Below are positions 26,279 to 35,652 of a stretch of 64,000 nt of DNA, piece after piece (position 1 is the first letter of the stretch; each line of letters opens with the position of its first letter). The position numbers and the translations under genes are program-made. The notes under the pieces were generated by a model, which worked only from the letters and a program-made list of their open reading frames with translations, ran no database searches and was not told the origin of the DNA. Source of the DNA: Butyrivibrio sp. (GTDB taxonomy: Bacteria; Bacillota; Clostridia; Lachnospirales; Lachnospiraceae); assembly GCA_017413105.1 (NCBI GenBank), contig JAFPVA010000204.1:53983-117982 (forward strand). Direction: 5' to 3'.

Positions 26279-28210
26279 ATGGAGAAAACTATAAAATTGA
26301 CTACTGCCCAGGCATTAGTAAGATTCCTGGATCAGCAGTATGTTTCTTTTGACGGAAAAGAGACAAAGTTTGTAGAAGGGATATTTACAATATTTGGTCA
26401 TGGCATAGCTGTGGGCCTTGGAGAGGCTCTGGATCAGAATCCCGGAAAGCTCAAGGTCTTTCAGGGGAGAAATGAGCAGGGAATGTGCCATACAGCCTGC
26501 GCATTTGCAAAACAGCACAACCGCAGGAAGATAATTGCATGTACTTCAAGTGTGGGTCCCGGCGCAGCCAACATGGTAACAGCTTGTGCTGATGCGACTG
26601 TAAATCATGTGCCGTTGCTTGTTTTTCCGGCAGATACTTTTGCCAGCAGACAGCCGGATCCGGTTTTACAGCAGCTTGAGGTGGATTATTCCCTTGCAGT
26701 GACTACAAATGATGCATTTAAGCCGGTATGTAAGTACTGGGATCGGATAAACAGACCGGAACAGCTTATGACCGCAATGATAAGTGCCATGAGGGTTTTG
26801 ACTGATCCTGCGCAGACAGGAGCTGTGTGCATCTCGCTTCCACAGGATATTGAGGGCGAGGCATACGATTATCCTGAATATTTCTTCAAAAAGAGAGTTC
26901 ACCGCATTGTAAGGCAGGTGGCTGCTCCTGAGGAAATCGAAGATGTAGCAGAGAAGATCAGCAAAGCCAAGAAACCGCTTGTCATTGTAGGTGGCGGAGT
27001 TAAATACTCTGAGGCTGGTGAACTGGTTGAGAAATTCTGCGCGAAATTCAAAATACCTTTCGGGGAGACTCAGTCGGGAAAGAGTGCATGTCTTTCCTCA
27101 CATCCTATGTGTCTTGGCGGAATCGGTGTAACGGGGACTTCAGCTTCAAATGCTATTGCTAAGAAAGCTGACCTCATAATTGCACTGGGCACAAGACTAT
27201 CTGACTTTACCACAGGATCAAAGAGACAATTTAAAGAGAATGTAAATGTGGTTTCTATCAATGCTAATCGCTTCGATGCTTATAAGATGGATGCCACCAA
27301 GGCTGTAGGAGACTTAAAGGCTTCTCTGGAGCAAATTTATACCCTTCTTGAGAAAAATAAGTATAAGAGCAGCTATAAAGATGAAATATCCCTTGCAAAG
27401 AGCAAGTGGGAAAAGGAAATGACACGCCTTGCCGGTATCGAATATACCGGAAAGAACTTCAAGCCCATGATCGAGGCAAGAGATGAGAGGACACTTCCTG
27501 AGTTTCATGAGCTTACAGGAGCCACATTGACTCAGACTGCAGCTATTGCCACAGTAAGAAGATGTATAGCAGATAATGCAAACATTGTAACAGCCGGAGG
27601 TTCTCTTCCAAGCGATCTTCAACGTATGTGGACCACTGATGAGAGATATGGCTATCACGCAGAGTATGGCTATTCCTGCATGGGATATGAGGTATCCGGA
27701 GCACTGGGCGTTAAATTGGCACAACCTTCCAAGGAAGTATATACATTCCTTGGAGACGGAAGCTTCCTTATGATGCACAGCGAAATTGCCACGGCAATGC
27801 AGGAAAAGACCAAGATAAACATTCTTGTATTTGATAATTGCGGTTTTGGCTGTATCAACAATCTGGAGATGACCCATGGAATCGGCTCCATTGCTACAGA
27901 ATTCCGTTACAGGGATTCAAAGGGCAAGCTTTCCGGCAATCTTATTCCGATAGATTACGCTATGATCGGAAGAGGTTATGGCCTTAAGACATACACAGTA
28001 AGAAATGTAAAAGAACTGGAAGAAGCTCTTAAGGATGCTAAAAAACAGAAGGTTTCTACCCTCATTGACTTAAAGGTTATGCCAAAGACCATGACAGATG
28101 GCTATGAATCCTGGTGGGATGTGGGCCTTGCAGCAGTTTCTGAGAGTAAGAGTGTTAGAGATTGCAGAAAACAGGTGGAAGAAGGACGAAAGGAAGCCCG
28201 TAAATACTGA
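26279..28210 (+). CDS. iolD: 3D-(3,5/4)-trihydroxycyclohexane-1,2-dione acylhydrolase
   Basis: A 643-residue thiamine-diphosphate enzyme that opens the six-carbon ring of the diketo intermediate of inositol catabolism, giving 5-deoxyglucuronate. Visible are the N-terminal ThDP glutamate region ([15 protein letters not shown]), the central Rossmann-like domain starting [13 protein letters not shown], and the C-terminal Mg-ThDP motif [16 protein letters not shown] ending in [10 protein letters not shown]. Length fits IolD. AGAAGGGG precedes the ATG. It follows iolC by 36 bp and precedes iolB by 56 bp. Confidence 0.94.
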   Translation: MEKTIKLTTAQALVRFLDQQYVSFDGKETKFVEGIFTIFGHGIAVGLGEALDQNPGKLKVFQGRNEQGMCHTACAFAKQHNRRKIIACTSSVGPGAANMVTACADATVNHVPLLVFPADTFASRQPDPVLQQLEVDYSLAVTTNDAFKPVCKYWDRINRPEQLMTAMISAMRVLTDPAQTGAVCISLPQDIEGEAYDYPEYFFKKRVHRIVRQVAAPEEIEDVAEKISKAKKPLVIVGGGVKYSEAGELVEKFCAKFKIPFGETQSGKSACLSSHPMCLGGIGVTGTSASNAIAKKADLIIALGTRLSDFTTGSKRQFKENVNVVSINANRFDAYKMDATKAVGDLKASLEQIYTLLEKNKYKSSYKDEISLAKSKWEKEMTRLAGIEYTGKNFKPMIEARDERTLPEFHELTGATLTQTAAIATVRRCIADNANIVTAGGSLPSDLQRMWTTDERYGYHAEYGYSCMGYEVSGALGVKLAQPSKEVYTFLGDGSFLMMHSEIATAMQEKTKINILVFDNCGFGCINNLEMTHGIGSIATEFRYRDSKGKLSGNLIPIDYAMIGRGYGLKTYTVRNVKELEEALKDAKKQKVSTLIDLKVMPKTMTDGYESWWDVGLAAVSESKSVRDCRKQVEEGRKEARKY

Positions 28211-28266
28211 TAAGACAAAGTAATCAGAAAGAGAACTACAGATAAAGGTTTTGGAGGGAAAATCAG

Positions 28267-29046
28267 ATGGGTAAGTTATTTGGATATCCTGAGTTTGATG
28301 AAAACGGCGAAAAGATTCTTACAACCTATGACAATGACTACAAAGATATGCTTATGGATATAAGAGTATTTCGCCTTAAGGCAGGCCAGAGCAAGGAATT
28401 TAAGAAGCCTGAAGAAGAGATGGCAGTTCTTTTGCTAAAAGGTGAGCTTACCTTTAAGTGGAACGGTCAGGAAAAGAAGGTGTACAGGAAGGATGTATTC
28501 ACTGATGGCCTGTATGCGCTTCATGTATGCAAAAATACCGAGGTAAGCGTTGTGGCAGGCAGTGATGCGGAGATTCTTGTTCAGTGCACAGACAATGAAA
28601 GAGAATTTGATGCAAAATTTTATGATCCCGAAAACACTCCATGGATATATTCCTGCAAGGATAAATTTGGTGGGACAGCAAAGAGAAGGGTAAGTACAGC
28701 TTTTGACTATGAGACTGCACCCTATTCAAACATGGTTCTGGGGGAAGTGTTAAATGATCCGGGAAACTGGTCCGGATATATTCCACATACACATCCTCAA
28801 CCTGAGACATATTACTTCCTGTTTGACAGACCGGAGGGATTTGGAGCCAGCTTTGTGGGAGATGATGTGTTTAAGAGCACAGATGGCAGCTTTTCTGCTA
28901 TTCCGGGAGGCAAGGTTCATCCGCAGTCCTGTGCTCCCGGATTTCAGATGTACACCTGCTGGATGATAAGACATCTGCCGGGTAATCCATGGACAAGCAG
29001 GATTGACGACGAGAGATACACTTGGCTATACGATTATAAGGGTTAA
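28267..29046 (+). CDS. iolB: 5-Deoxy-glucuronate isomerase
   Basis: A 259-residue cupin-type isomerase that turns 5-deoxyglucuronate, the IolD product, into 5-dehydro-2-deoxygluconate, the IolC substrate. The metal-binding cupin signature HTHPQPETYYF lies at about residues 177-187, with a later HPQSCAPG segment. Length is typical for IolB. GGAGGG precedes the ATG. It is followed 11 bp later by iolE, so the two are surely co-transcribed. Confidence 0.92.
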   Translation: MGKLFGYPEFDENGEKILTTYDNDYKDMLMDIRVFRLKAGQSKEFKKPEEEMAVLLLKGELTFKWNGQEKKVYRKDVFTDGLYALHVCKNTEVSVVAGSDAEILVQCTDNEREFDAKFYDPENTPWIYSCKDKFGGTAKRRVSTAFDYETAPYSNMVLGEVLNDPGNWSGYIPHTHPQPETYYFLFDRPEGFGASFVGDDVFKSTDGSFSAIPGGKVHPQSCAPGFQMYTCWMIRHLPGNPWTSRIDDERYTWLYDYKG

Positions 29047-29057
29047 AGGAGAGGGTA

Positions 29058-29954
29058 ATGTTTAATAAAGAGAAGGTTTTACTGGGGATTGCACCGATCG
29101 GCTGGACTAATGATGACATGCCGGATCTGGGAAAAGAGAACACTTTTGAACAGTGTGTAAGCGAAATGGCACTGGCTGGCTTTAAAGGCTGCGAGGTTGG
29201 CAGTAAATATCCAAAAGATGCGCAGGTGCTAAAAAAGGCTTTGGATATCAGAGGAATTCAGGTCTGCAACCAGTGGTTTTCGTCATTTCTTTTGACAAAG
29301 CCTTATGAAGAGGTTGAGAAGGAATTTGTGGCGCAACTTGAGTTTTTAAAGGCACTCGGAGCAAAAGTTATCGGTGCTTCTGAGCAGAGCTATTCAACTC
29401 AGGGTAAACTGCATCAGCCCATATTTGAGGGCAAATATGTAATGAATGATGAAGAATGGAAAAGGCTTGCAGATGGGCTTAACCGTCTGGGCAAGGAGGC
29501 AAAAGACCACGGAATGACTCTTACCTATCATCATCACATGGGAACCGTGGTCCAGACTGAGGAAGAGATTGACAGATTCATGGATATGGTCGATCCGGAG
29601 CTGGTATTCCTTCTGTTTGATTCGGGGCATCTTTCTTTTGCGGGAATCGATCCTAAGAAGGTTCTTAGAAAATATGTTGGAAGAGTTCGCCACGTACATC
29701 TTAAGGATATCAGAAAAGAGAAGGTTGAAGAGGCAAGAAAGAACAACTGGAGTTTCTTAAAGGGTGTAAGAGAGGGCGTGTTTACTGTTCCGGGGGATGG
29801 AGATGTAGATTTTGCGCCGCTATTCAAAATCCTTGAGGAATCAGGATATGAAGGCTGGGTGGTTGTAGAGGCTGAGCAGGATCCTGCCAAGGCAAATCCC
29901 TTTGAATATGCGCTAAAGGCCAGAAAGTATATTTCTGAGAAAACAGGTCTTTGA
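29058..29954 (+). CDS. iolE: Inosose dehydratase
   Basis: A 298-residue TIM-barrel protein of the xylose-isomerase-like fold. IolE removes water from 2-keto-myo-inositol (inosose) to form the diketone used by IolD. It begins with the family pattern GIAPIGWTNDDMPDLG and shows the metal-ligand segments GCEVGSKY, TYHHHMG and LLFDSGHLSFAG, ending VVVEAEQDP. Length is normal. AAAGGAGAGG precedes the ATG. It lies 11 bp after iolB and 76 bp before iolG. Confidence 0.93.
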   Translation: MFNKEKVLLGIAPIGWTNDDMPDLGKENTFEQCVSEMALAGFKGCEVGSKYPKDAQVLKKALDIRGIQVCNQWFSSFLLTKPYEEVEKEFVAQLEFLKALGAKVIGASEQSYSTQGKLHQPIFEGKYVMNDEEWKRLADGLNRLGKEAKDHGMTLTYHHHMGTVVQTEEEIDRFMDMVDPELVFLLFDSGHLSFAGIDPKKVLRKYVGRVRHVHLKDIRKEKVEEARKNNWSFLKGVREGVFTVPGDGDVDFAPLFKILEESGYEGWVVVEAEQDPAKANPFEYALKARKYISEKTGL

Positions 29955-30030
29955 TAATAATTCACTGTATTTTACGAGAAAGATATTACGAAAAAGGCAA
30001 AACCGGCGTGGTCGGAAAAAGGAGAAGGAA

Positions 30031-31044
30031 ATGGTTACAGTAGGAATAATCGGCGCAGGCCGAATTGGAAAGGTGCACGTTCAGAGTATCACTAATAACG
30101 TGCCGGAAGCAAAGATCAAGACTCTTGCAGACCCATTTATGAATGAAGAGACAAAAGAATGGGCAAAGAGAATGGGAATAGAGAATGTGACAAAGGATTA
30201 TAAGGAAATCATCAATGATCCTGAGATTCAGGCAGTTCTTATCTGTTCTTCAACAGATACCCATGCACCAATTTCAATTGAGGCAATAAATGCAGGGAAG
30301 CATGTTTTCTGTGAGAAGCCTATTGACCACGATGTAGAGAAGATACATCAGGTTATTGAAGCTCTTAAGGGTAAAAATTTAAAGTATCAGGTTGGATTTA
30401 ACAGACGTTTCGATCATAACTTCAAAGCTGTTCAGGCTGCAGTTGCAGCAGGAAAAATAGGAGATCCTCAGATAATCAAGATCACATCAAGAGATCCGGA
30501 GCCTCCTTCACCTGAATATGTAGCAGTTTCCGGCGGAATGTTCATGGATATGACAATTCATGATTTTGATATGGCAAGATTTCTTGCAGGTTGTGATGCA
30601 GAGGAAATATATGTGCAGTCTGCTGTTCTTGTAGACTCAAAGATCGGTGAGGCAGGAGATGTAGACACAGCCGTGATAACAATAAAGATGAAAAATGGTG
30701 CTCTTGTAGTTATTGATAATTGCAGAAAGTCCGTTTATGGGTACGATCAGAGGGCAGAGGTATTTGGCTCAAAGGGTATGGTTGCGAATGCCAACGACTC
30801 GCAATCAAATGTTATTTTATCAAATAGTGACGGCGTCACTGGCGAAAAGCCACTGTTCTTCTTCCTCGAGAGGTACATTCAGGCCTATGCAGACGAGATC
30901 AAATCTTTTATTGACGCAGTAGAAAATGATAAAGAAACAGTAGTAAACATTGATGATGGATTAAAACCTGTTCTCATGGCTATGGCTGCAAACCTTTCCG
31001 TTAAGGAGCACAGGCCTGTAAAACTGTCTGAGGTTGAAGGGTAA
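30031..31044 (+). CDS. iolG: Inositol 2-dehydrogenase
   Basis: A 337-residue Gfo/Idh/MocA oxidoreductase that oxidises myo-inositol to 2-keto-myo-inositol with NAD, the first step of the pathway. The Rossmann motif GIIGAGRIGKVH is at the N-terminus, the family signature CEKPID with its lysine follows near residue 95, and the catalytic region has HDFDMARF. Some members of this family act on scyllo-inositol or inositol analogues, so the exact isomer is not certain. AAGGAGAAGG precedes the ATG. Being late in the operon (after C, D, B, E) is an order seen in other Firmicutes. Confidence 0.88.
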   Translation: MVTVGIIGAGRIGKVHVQSITNNVPEAKIKTLADPFMNEETKEWAKRMGIENVTKDYKEIINDPEIQAVLICSSTDTHAPISIEAINAGKHVFCEKPIDHDVEKIHQVIEALKGKNLKYQVGFNRRFDHNFKAVQAAVAAGKIGDPQIIKITSRDPEPPSPEYVAVSGGMFMDMTIHDFDMARFLAGCDAEEIYVQSAVLVDSKIGEAGDVDTAVITIKMKNGALVVIDNCRKSVYGYDQRAEVFGSKGMVANANDSQSNVILSNSDGVTGEKPLFFFLERYIQAYADEIKSFIDAVENDKETVVNIDDGLKPVLMAMAANLSVKEHRPVKLSEVEG

Positions 31045-31092
31045 ATTTATAATGCAGGGTAAAATTGGTCTGCGATGTTATAGGGGGGATAT

Positions 31093-32247
31093 ATGGCAAA
31101 TTTATTTATTTCTCCGGGGAAAATAGTTACCGGAAGCGGTAGCCTTGGAGAGTTATCAAAATATGTTGATGGTTTTGGAAAGAAGGCGCTTATCGTATGC
31201 GACCAGATCACAGAGAAGCTTGGTAAAGTTAAGGTAATCACTGATGTTCTTGATCATAAGAAAGTTTCCTTCGCCATTTATGATGATTTTTTGGGAGAGC
31301 CTACCAATGTGATGATTGAGAATGCGCTTTCTATTTATAAGAAAGAAGGGTGCGATTTCCTGATCGGAATCGGAGGAGGCAGTGCGCTTGATATCATGAA
31401 AGCTGTAGCTGCCATGGATGCTAATCCCGGTAAGATATCAGATTACATGGGAAAAGAGATTACCGGCATCAAAGCAAAGATGATTGCTATTCCAACGACT
31501 GCAGGTACAGGATCAGAAGCTACCCAGTTCACTATAATCTCAGATGTTGAGACCGGAGTAAAGATGCTTCTTAAGGGTGCGCAGTTAATGCCGGATGTAG
31601 CGATAATAGATCCGGAGCTGACAATAACATTGCCGCCGAAGATGACAGCGTCCACCGGGCTTGATGCTTTAACGCATGCTGTTGAGGCATATACTTCCAA
31701 AAAGGCGCAGCCACTTACTGATACTTTGGCAATTTCTGCAATTAAGAGGATTTTCAATTATCTTCCTCTTGCTTACAGGGATGGCGGCAATGAAGTGGCA
31801 AGACGCCAGATGTCGATTGCGGCACTGGAAGCCGGAATGGCCTTTAATAACTCCAGCGTGACTTTAGTTCATGGAATGAGCAGGCCTATTGGAGCTCTTT
31901 TCCATGTTCCTCACGGAATATCTAATGCGATGCTTCTGACTGTTTGCCTGGAATATGCAAAGGAAGGTGCCAAGAGCAGATTCGCAGATATGGCAAGGGC
32001 TATTGGGGCTGCAAAAGAGCCAGATTCTGAAAGCAAAGCTGCCGACAGCTTTATGGCAGAGATTCGTAAAATATGCGATATATGTCAAATTCCAAGCCTT
32101 GAAGGATATGGAATTCCAAAAGATGAGTTTTTTGCGCAGATTGACAAGATGGCAGAAGATGCCATGATAAGCGGAAGTCCTTCAAATACACGAAGAGAGC
32201 TTGATGCAGGGGTACTGAAGGAGCTTTATAGAAAACTATACAAATGA
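31093..32247 (+). CDS. Iron-containing alcohol dehydrogenase
   Basis: A 384-residue type III, iron-dependent alcohol dehydrogenase. It has GIGGGSALDIMKA (NAD binding), PTTAGTGSEAT, and the metal-ligand segments GLDALTHAVEAY and LVHGMSRPIGALFHVPHG. The family covers 1,3-propanediol, butanol, lactaldehyde and other dehydrogenases, so substrate is open. It lies 48 bp after iolG and ends the iol run. Because iolA is absent here, one reasonable idea is that it reduces the three-carbon malonic semialdehyde made from inositol to 3-hydroxypropionate, disposing of electrons anaerobically. That is inference. AGGGGGG precedes the ATG. Confidence 0.85.
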   Translation: MANLFISPGKIVTGSGSLGELSKYVDGFGKKALIVCDQITEKLGKVKVITDVLDHKKVSFAIYDDFLGEPTNVMIENALSIYKKEGCDFLIGIGGGSALDIMKAVAAMDANPGKISDYMGKEITGIKAKMIAIPTTAGTGSEATQFTIISDVETGVKMLLKGAQLMPDVAIIDPELTITLPPKMTASTGLDALTHAVEAYTSKKAQPLTDTLAISAIKRIFNYLPLAYRDGGNEVARRQMSIAALEAGMAFNNSSVTLVHGMSRPIGALFHVPHGISNAMLLTVCLEYAKEGAKSRFADMARAIGAAKEPDSESKAADSFMAEIRKICDICQIPSLEGYGIPKDEFFAQIDKMAEDAMISGSPSNTRRELDAGVLKELYRKLYK

Positions 32248-32266
32248 CAAAAAATGCAATGTTTTT
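32248..32266. promoter_or_regulatory. Shared AT-rich motif, copy 2
   Basis: CAAAAAATGCAATGTTTTT, one base different from 18505-18523. It overlaps the end of the dehydrogenase gene's context and lies about 94 bp before the start of the Opp-type binding protein gene. Confidence 0.35.
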
Positions 32267-32308
32267 TTGAAAAAAGTAAAAATATAAGCTATTTAGAGGA
32301 CTAACTCT

Positions 32309-32339
32309 TTGATAAAATAAGACTATCGTAAGGTATAGT
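32309..32339 (+). promoter_or_regulatory. Possible promoter of the Opp-type operon
   Basis: TTGATA at 32309-32314 and TATAGT at 32334-32339 resemble sigma-A -35 and -10 boxes, but the 19-bp spacer is longer than ideal. It sits 20 bp before the start codon at 32360, so the leader would be short. Confidence 0.3.
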
Positions 32340-32359
32340 GATACTTTAAAGGAGGAATT

Positions 32360-34450
32360 ATGAGAAGGAAAATGAACTCGAAAGCGGTTTCGCTGGTTCT
32401 GGCAACAGCAACATCTCTTACAATGCTTGCTGGCTGCGGAGGAGCTGCGACACCAAGTCAGACAACAACTGACACTACAGCAACGGCTGAAACTCAGACA
32501 ACTGAGGCTACAACAGAGACAACTACTGACATTGCTTCTTCTATGGAAGAGGTAAAGGTTGAGGGATTTTCAGAGGCTCCTATGCTTGCTGATCAGGTTT
32601 CAACTGGCAAGCTTCCTGCAATAGAAGAGAGAATTCCAAATGCTGATAATGTTTTTGTTGAGACTGTAGATGCTACAGGCGGTGCTCTTGAGATTGGAAC
32701 ATACGGCGGGGTTATCAATCTTACTCAGGCCGGTGGCGGCTGGGGACTTTCAAGACCAACACTTGAGTCTATCATCCGTTACAATACAGATGGTTCATAT
32801 TATCCAAACGTAATCAAGTCATACGAGCACAATGATGATTACACTGTTTGGACATTCCATTTAAGAGAAGGAATGAAGTGGTCAGACGGTGAAGTGTTCA
32901 ATGCTGATGACATTACATTCTGGTACTATATGTGCCATCTTACAAACTACGACAGCAAGAAGAGCTGGGTAGCTCTTAAGGAAGATGTTAACGGAGAGGA
33001 TGCATGGGCAACTCTTAAGAAGGTAGATGACTACACAGTTACCTGGACCTTTGTAAATCCTAAGTACCCTGCAGACTTCATTGAGAACGGCGACTTTAAG
33101 TGGTGCTGGGCTCCTGCTCATTATCTTGCAGATCTGATTCCTGATTCTGAGGATTATCCATACTATGAGAATGAGTATTGGCCATCAACAGGACTTTCAG
33201 AGGAAGATGTTCTTGCAAATGCGCAGAAGAAGAACATTGACGCAGCTACAGTTAAGGACCTTGGTAAGGCAGTTTCTTACAACTTCTGGAATACATCAGG
33301 ACTTCCAACACTTAACTCCTTTGTTCTTTCAACTGTTCCTGGTAACAGCTCAAAGGATGACACACTCTGCGTCATGGATCGTAACCCATACTTCTGGAAA
33401 GTTGATGCAGCAGGAAATCAGCTTCCTTATGTAGATGCACTTCACTTCAATGCAACTTCTGAGGATGGTCAGGATCTTCTGATGTTCCGTTCAGGAGAAA
33501 TTGATGTTATCACAATTGCAATGCAGGATATTTCTGCAACACTGGCAGACCTTGGCGATGCAGCTACTCTTCGTGAGTGGGGCACAACAAACTGGGGCGC
33601 TTATCAGATAACATTTAACTACACTAATACAGATGAGAATTATGCAACACTTTTTGCTAACCCTGATTTCAGAGAAGCAATGAGTATCTGCGTAGACAGA
33701 AGCCAGGTATCACAGCTTCTTACAGATGGCTTCCTTGAGCCGGGACAGTGCGCTCCTGCAGAAGGAAACGTTGGATATGATGCTGAATGGACATCAAAGT
33801 GGACAGAATATGATGTTGATAAGGCTAAGAGCCTTCTTGATGGCTGCGGACTTGTAATGGGAAGCGATGGCTTCTACAAGTTTGCTGACGGATCAGATCT
33901 TATGATCACATTCCTTGCTTATGATGGCGGCGCAGATGATTCTTACCCTGTATTTGAGCAGTATTATAAGGCAGTTGGTATCAACTGTGCACTTAAGAAT
34001 CTCGAAGTAGCAGCATTTGATGAGACTATCGACAACAATGACTGGGTTGCAGTAATGGGACCTCACACATCAATCGGTGGAGCATCACTTAAAGACAGAG
34101 CAGCTCCATTCGTTCCTATCGCACAGTCAGCTGAGTGGTATGGTGAGTATGGCACATATTACGTAACAAAGGGTGCTCAGGGTGTTGAGCCTACAGGTGA
34201 TATGGCAAAGCTTGTTGAGCTTTATGACAAGTGGCGTCTGACATCAGATGAGACAGAGAGAGAGTCATATCAGGATCAGATATATCAGATTCACAAAGAA
34301 AATCTTTGGTCTCTTGCTTATCTTAAGGCTGAGAATTCATATGAGCTTATCAGCTCCAAGATTAAGAACTACGCTGATAACCTTGTATGGGCAGACTGCT
34401 ATCAGTATGCTAACATGACACACTATGAGGTTCTTTTCAAGGCAGAATAA
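32360..34450 (+). CDS. Solute-binding lipoprotein, family 5 (Opp/Dpp-like)
   Basis: A 696-residue binding protein of the family-5 type, which feeds peptide, nickel or oligosaccharide ABC importers. The signal sequence ends in a lipobox LAGC, followed by a long Thr-rich linker (about residues 30-60) that tethers the domain. The family core begins around GGVINLTQAGGGWG and includes YEHNDDYTVWTFHLREGMKWSDGEVFNADDITF, written here only as its recognisable start and end (YEHNDDYTVWTFHLREG ... FNADDITF). It is longer than Bacillus OppA. TAAAGGAGG precedes the ATG. Being next to the iol and glycan genes suggests a sugar or sugar-conjugate substrate rather than peptides; this is inference. Confidence 0.88.
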   Translation: MRRKMNSKAVSLVLATATSLTMLAGCGGAATPSQTTTDTTATAETQTTEATTETTTDIASSMEEVKVEGFSEAPMLADQVSTGKLPAIEERIPNADNVFVETVDATGGALEIGTYGGVINLTQAGGGWGLSRPTLESIIRYNTDGSYYPNVIKSYEHNDDYTVWTFHLREGMKWSDGEVFNADDITFWYYMCHLTNYDSKKSWVALKEDVNGEDAWATLKKVDDYTVTWTFVNPKYPADFIENGDFKWCWAPAHYLADLIPDSEDYPYYENEYWPSTGLSEEDVLANAQKKNIDAATVKDLGKAVSYNFWNTSGLPTLNSFVLSTVPGNSSKDDTLCVMDRNPYFWKVDAAGNQLPYVDALHFNATSEDGQDLLMFRSGEIDVITIAMQDISATLADLGDAATLREWGTTNWGAYQITFNYTNTDENYATLFANPDFREAMSICVDRSQVSQLLTDGFLEPGQCAPAEGNVGYDAEWTSKWTEYDVDKAKSLLDGCGLVMGSDGFYKFADGSDLMITFLAYDGGADDSYPVFEQYYKAVGINCALKNLEVAAFDETIDNNDWVAVMGPHTSIGGASLKDRAAPFVPIAQSAEWYGEYGTYYVTKGAQGVEPTGDMAKLVELYDKWRLTSDETERESYQDQIYQIHKENLWSLAYLKAENSYELISSKIKNYADNLVWADCYQYANMTHYEVLFKAE

Positions 34451-34474
34451 AGCATTTTTTCAATAGTTATTATT

Positions 34475-34512
34475 CCGGAGACGTGAGGGGGTTTCCACGT
34501 CTCCGGTTTTTT
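34475..34512 (+). terminator. Terminator inside the transporter operon
   Basis: Perfect 11-bp GC-rich arms at 34475-34485 and 34496-34506 followed by six T's. It lies right after the binding-protein gene and 40 bp before the permease gene. Partial read-through would make more binding protein than permease, a common arrangement. Confidence 0.88.
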
Positions 34513-34551
34513 ATGAAAAGGAAATAATTGATTTAGAAAGGGATATTTCTA

Positions 34552-35652
34552 ATGGAGGAAAATAAAAGCAAAAACAGCTTTGTGGATGCTCTAAAGGAAT
34601 TCTATAGAAGAGATCTGGTTCAGTATATTATAAAGAGAATTCTTTGGTTTATTCCTACATTGCTGCTTATTTCAATACTGGTTTTCTTCGTTATACAACT
34701 TCCTCCTGGGGACTATGTATCAGCACATATTGCGGCATTGGCTACAGAAGGAGAGTTGGTTGATGCAGACTATGCTGCATCAATGAGAGCAGACTACGGT
34801 CTGGATCTGCCTGTATGGCAGCAATATATAAAGTGGGTAAAAGATATTATCTGGACTCCCACAGATTCAGCATATTACAGACTTTATCATTCACATCACA
34901 ACTGGAAGTATTCATTTGCCTATGGTAGAGATGTTTGGAGCGTTGTAAATGATAGACTCGGACTTACCATTGGTGTTACGGCAATTATCATGTTGTTCCA
35001 GTATCTGGTATCTATTCCTATTGCGGTTTATGCTAGTACGCACCAGTATTCAGCAGGAGATTACATATCGGCTGTTATTGGATTCCTTGGGACGGCGATA
35101 CCTAACTTTATTTTGGCAATTGTGCTGATGTATCTCTCCTATAAGTGGACTGGGAACGCAAATGTTGGTCTGTTCACTCAGGAGATGCTGCAGAACGGCA
35201 TTCACTTATACAATTTTGGTGATTTCTTAAAGAGAATGATCATCCCTATCATAGTTATCGGTACCAGCGGAACCTGTGGAATTATCCGTTCTGTTCGTGC
35301 GCAGATGCTTGATGAGGTTGCAAGACAGTACACTCTGACAGCTAGGGCTAAGGGCGTATCTGAAGGAAAGATCATCATGAAGTACTGCTTCAGAGCTGCA
35401 ATCAACCCTACAGTGTCAGGGCTTGGCGGCGTTCTTTCAAGTTTGTTCTCAGGATCAACAGTTACAGCGATGGTTCTCAACATGCAGATTCAGGGCCCGG
35501 TTCTTTATAAGGCTCTTCAGTCTCAGGATATGTACCTTGCAGGTGCAATCGTTATGATTCAGGCAGTACTGGTTGTAATCGGAGTTCTGCTCTCTGATAT
35601 AGCTCTTGCATTCCTTGATCCTAGAATTCGTTATTCAGGAGGTAACAGATAA
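34552..35652 (+). CDS. ABC transporter permease, OppB type
   Basis: A 366-residue inner-membrane permease of the Opp/Dpp first-permease type. A cytoplasmic N-terminus is followed by a membrane segment around residues 30-50, a large extracellular loop, and five further segments. The coupling EAA-like region is TARAKGVSEGKIIMKYCFRAA. AGAAAGG lies upstream. The stop codon overlaps the start of the second permease by one base (TAATG), showing translational coupling. It pairs with the next gene to form the channel for the binding protein at 32360. Confidence 0.9.
   Translation: MEENKSKNSFVDALKEFYRRDLVQYIIKRILWFIPTLLLISILVFFVIQLPPGDYVSAHIAALATEGELVDADYAASMRADYGLDLPVWQQYIKWVKDIIWTPTDSAYYRLYHSHHNWKYSFAYGRDVWSVVNDRLGLTIGVTAIIMLFQYLVSIPIAVYASTHQYSAGDYISAVIGFLGTAIPNFILAIVLMYLSYKWTGNANVGLFTQEMLQNGIHLYNFGDFLKRMIIPIIVIGTSGTCGIIRSVRAQMLDEVARQYTLTARAKGVSEGKIIMKYCFRAAINPTVSGLGGVLSSLFSGSTVTAMVLNMQIQGPVLYKALQSQDMYLAGAIVMIQAVLVVIGVLLSDIALAFLDPRIRYSGGNR

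Noticed and set aside
27314-27877. A 187-codon minus-strand open frame inside iolD
   Set aside because: Antisense shadow of a confident gene, Cys/Ser-rich composition typical of shadows.
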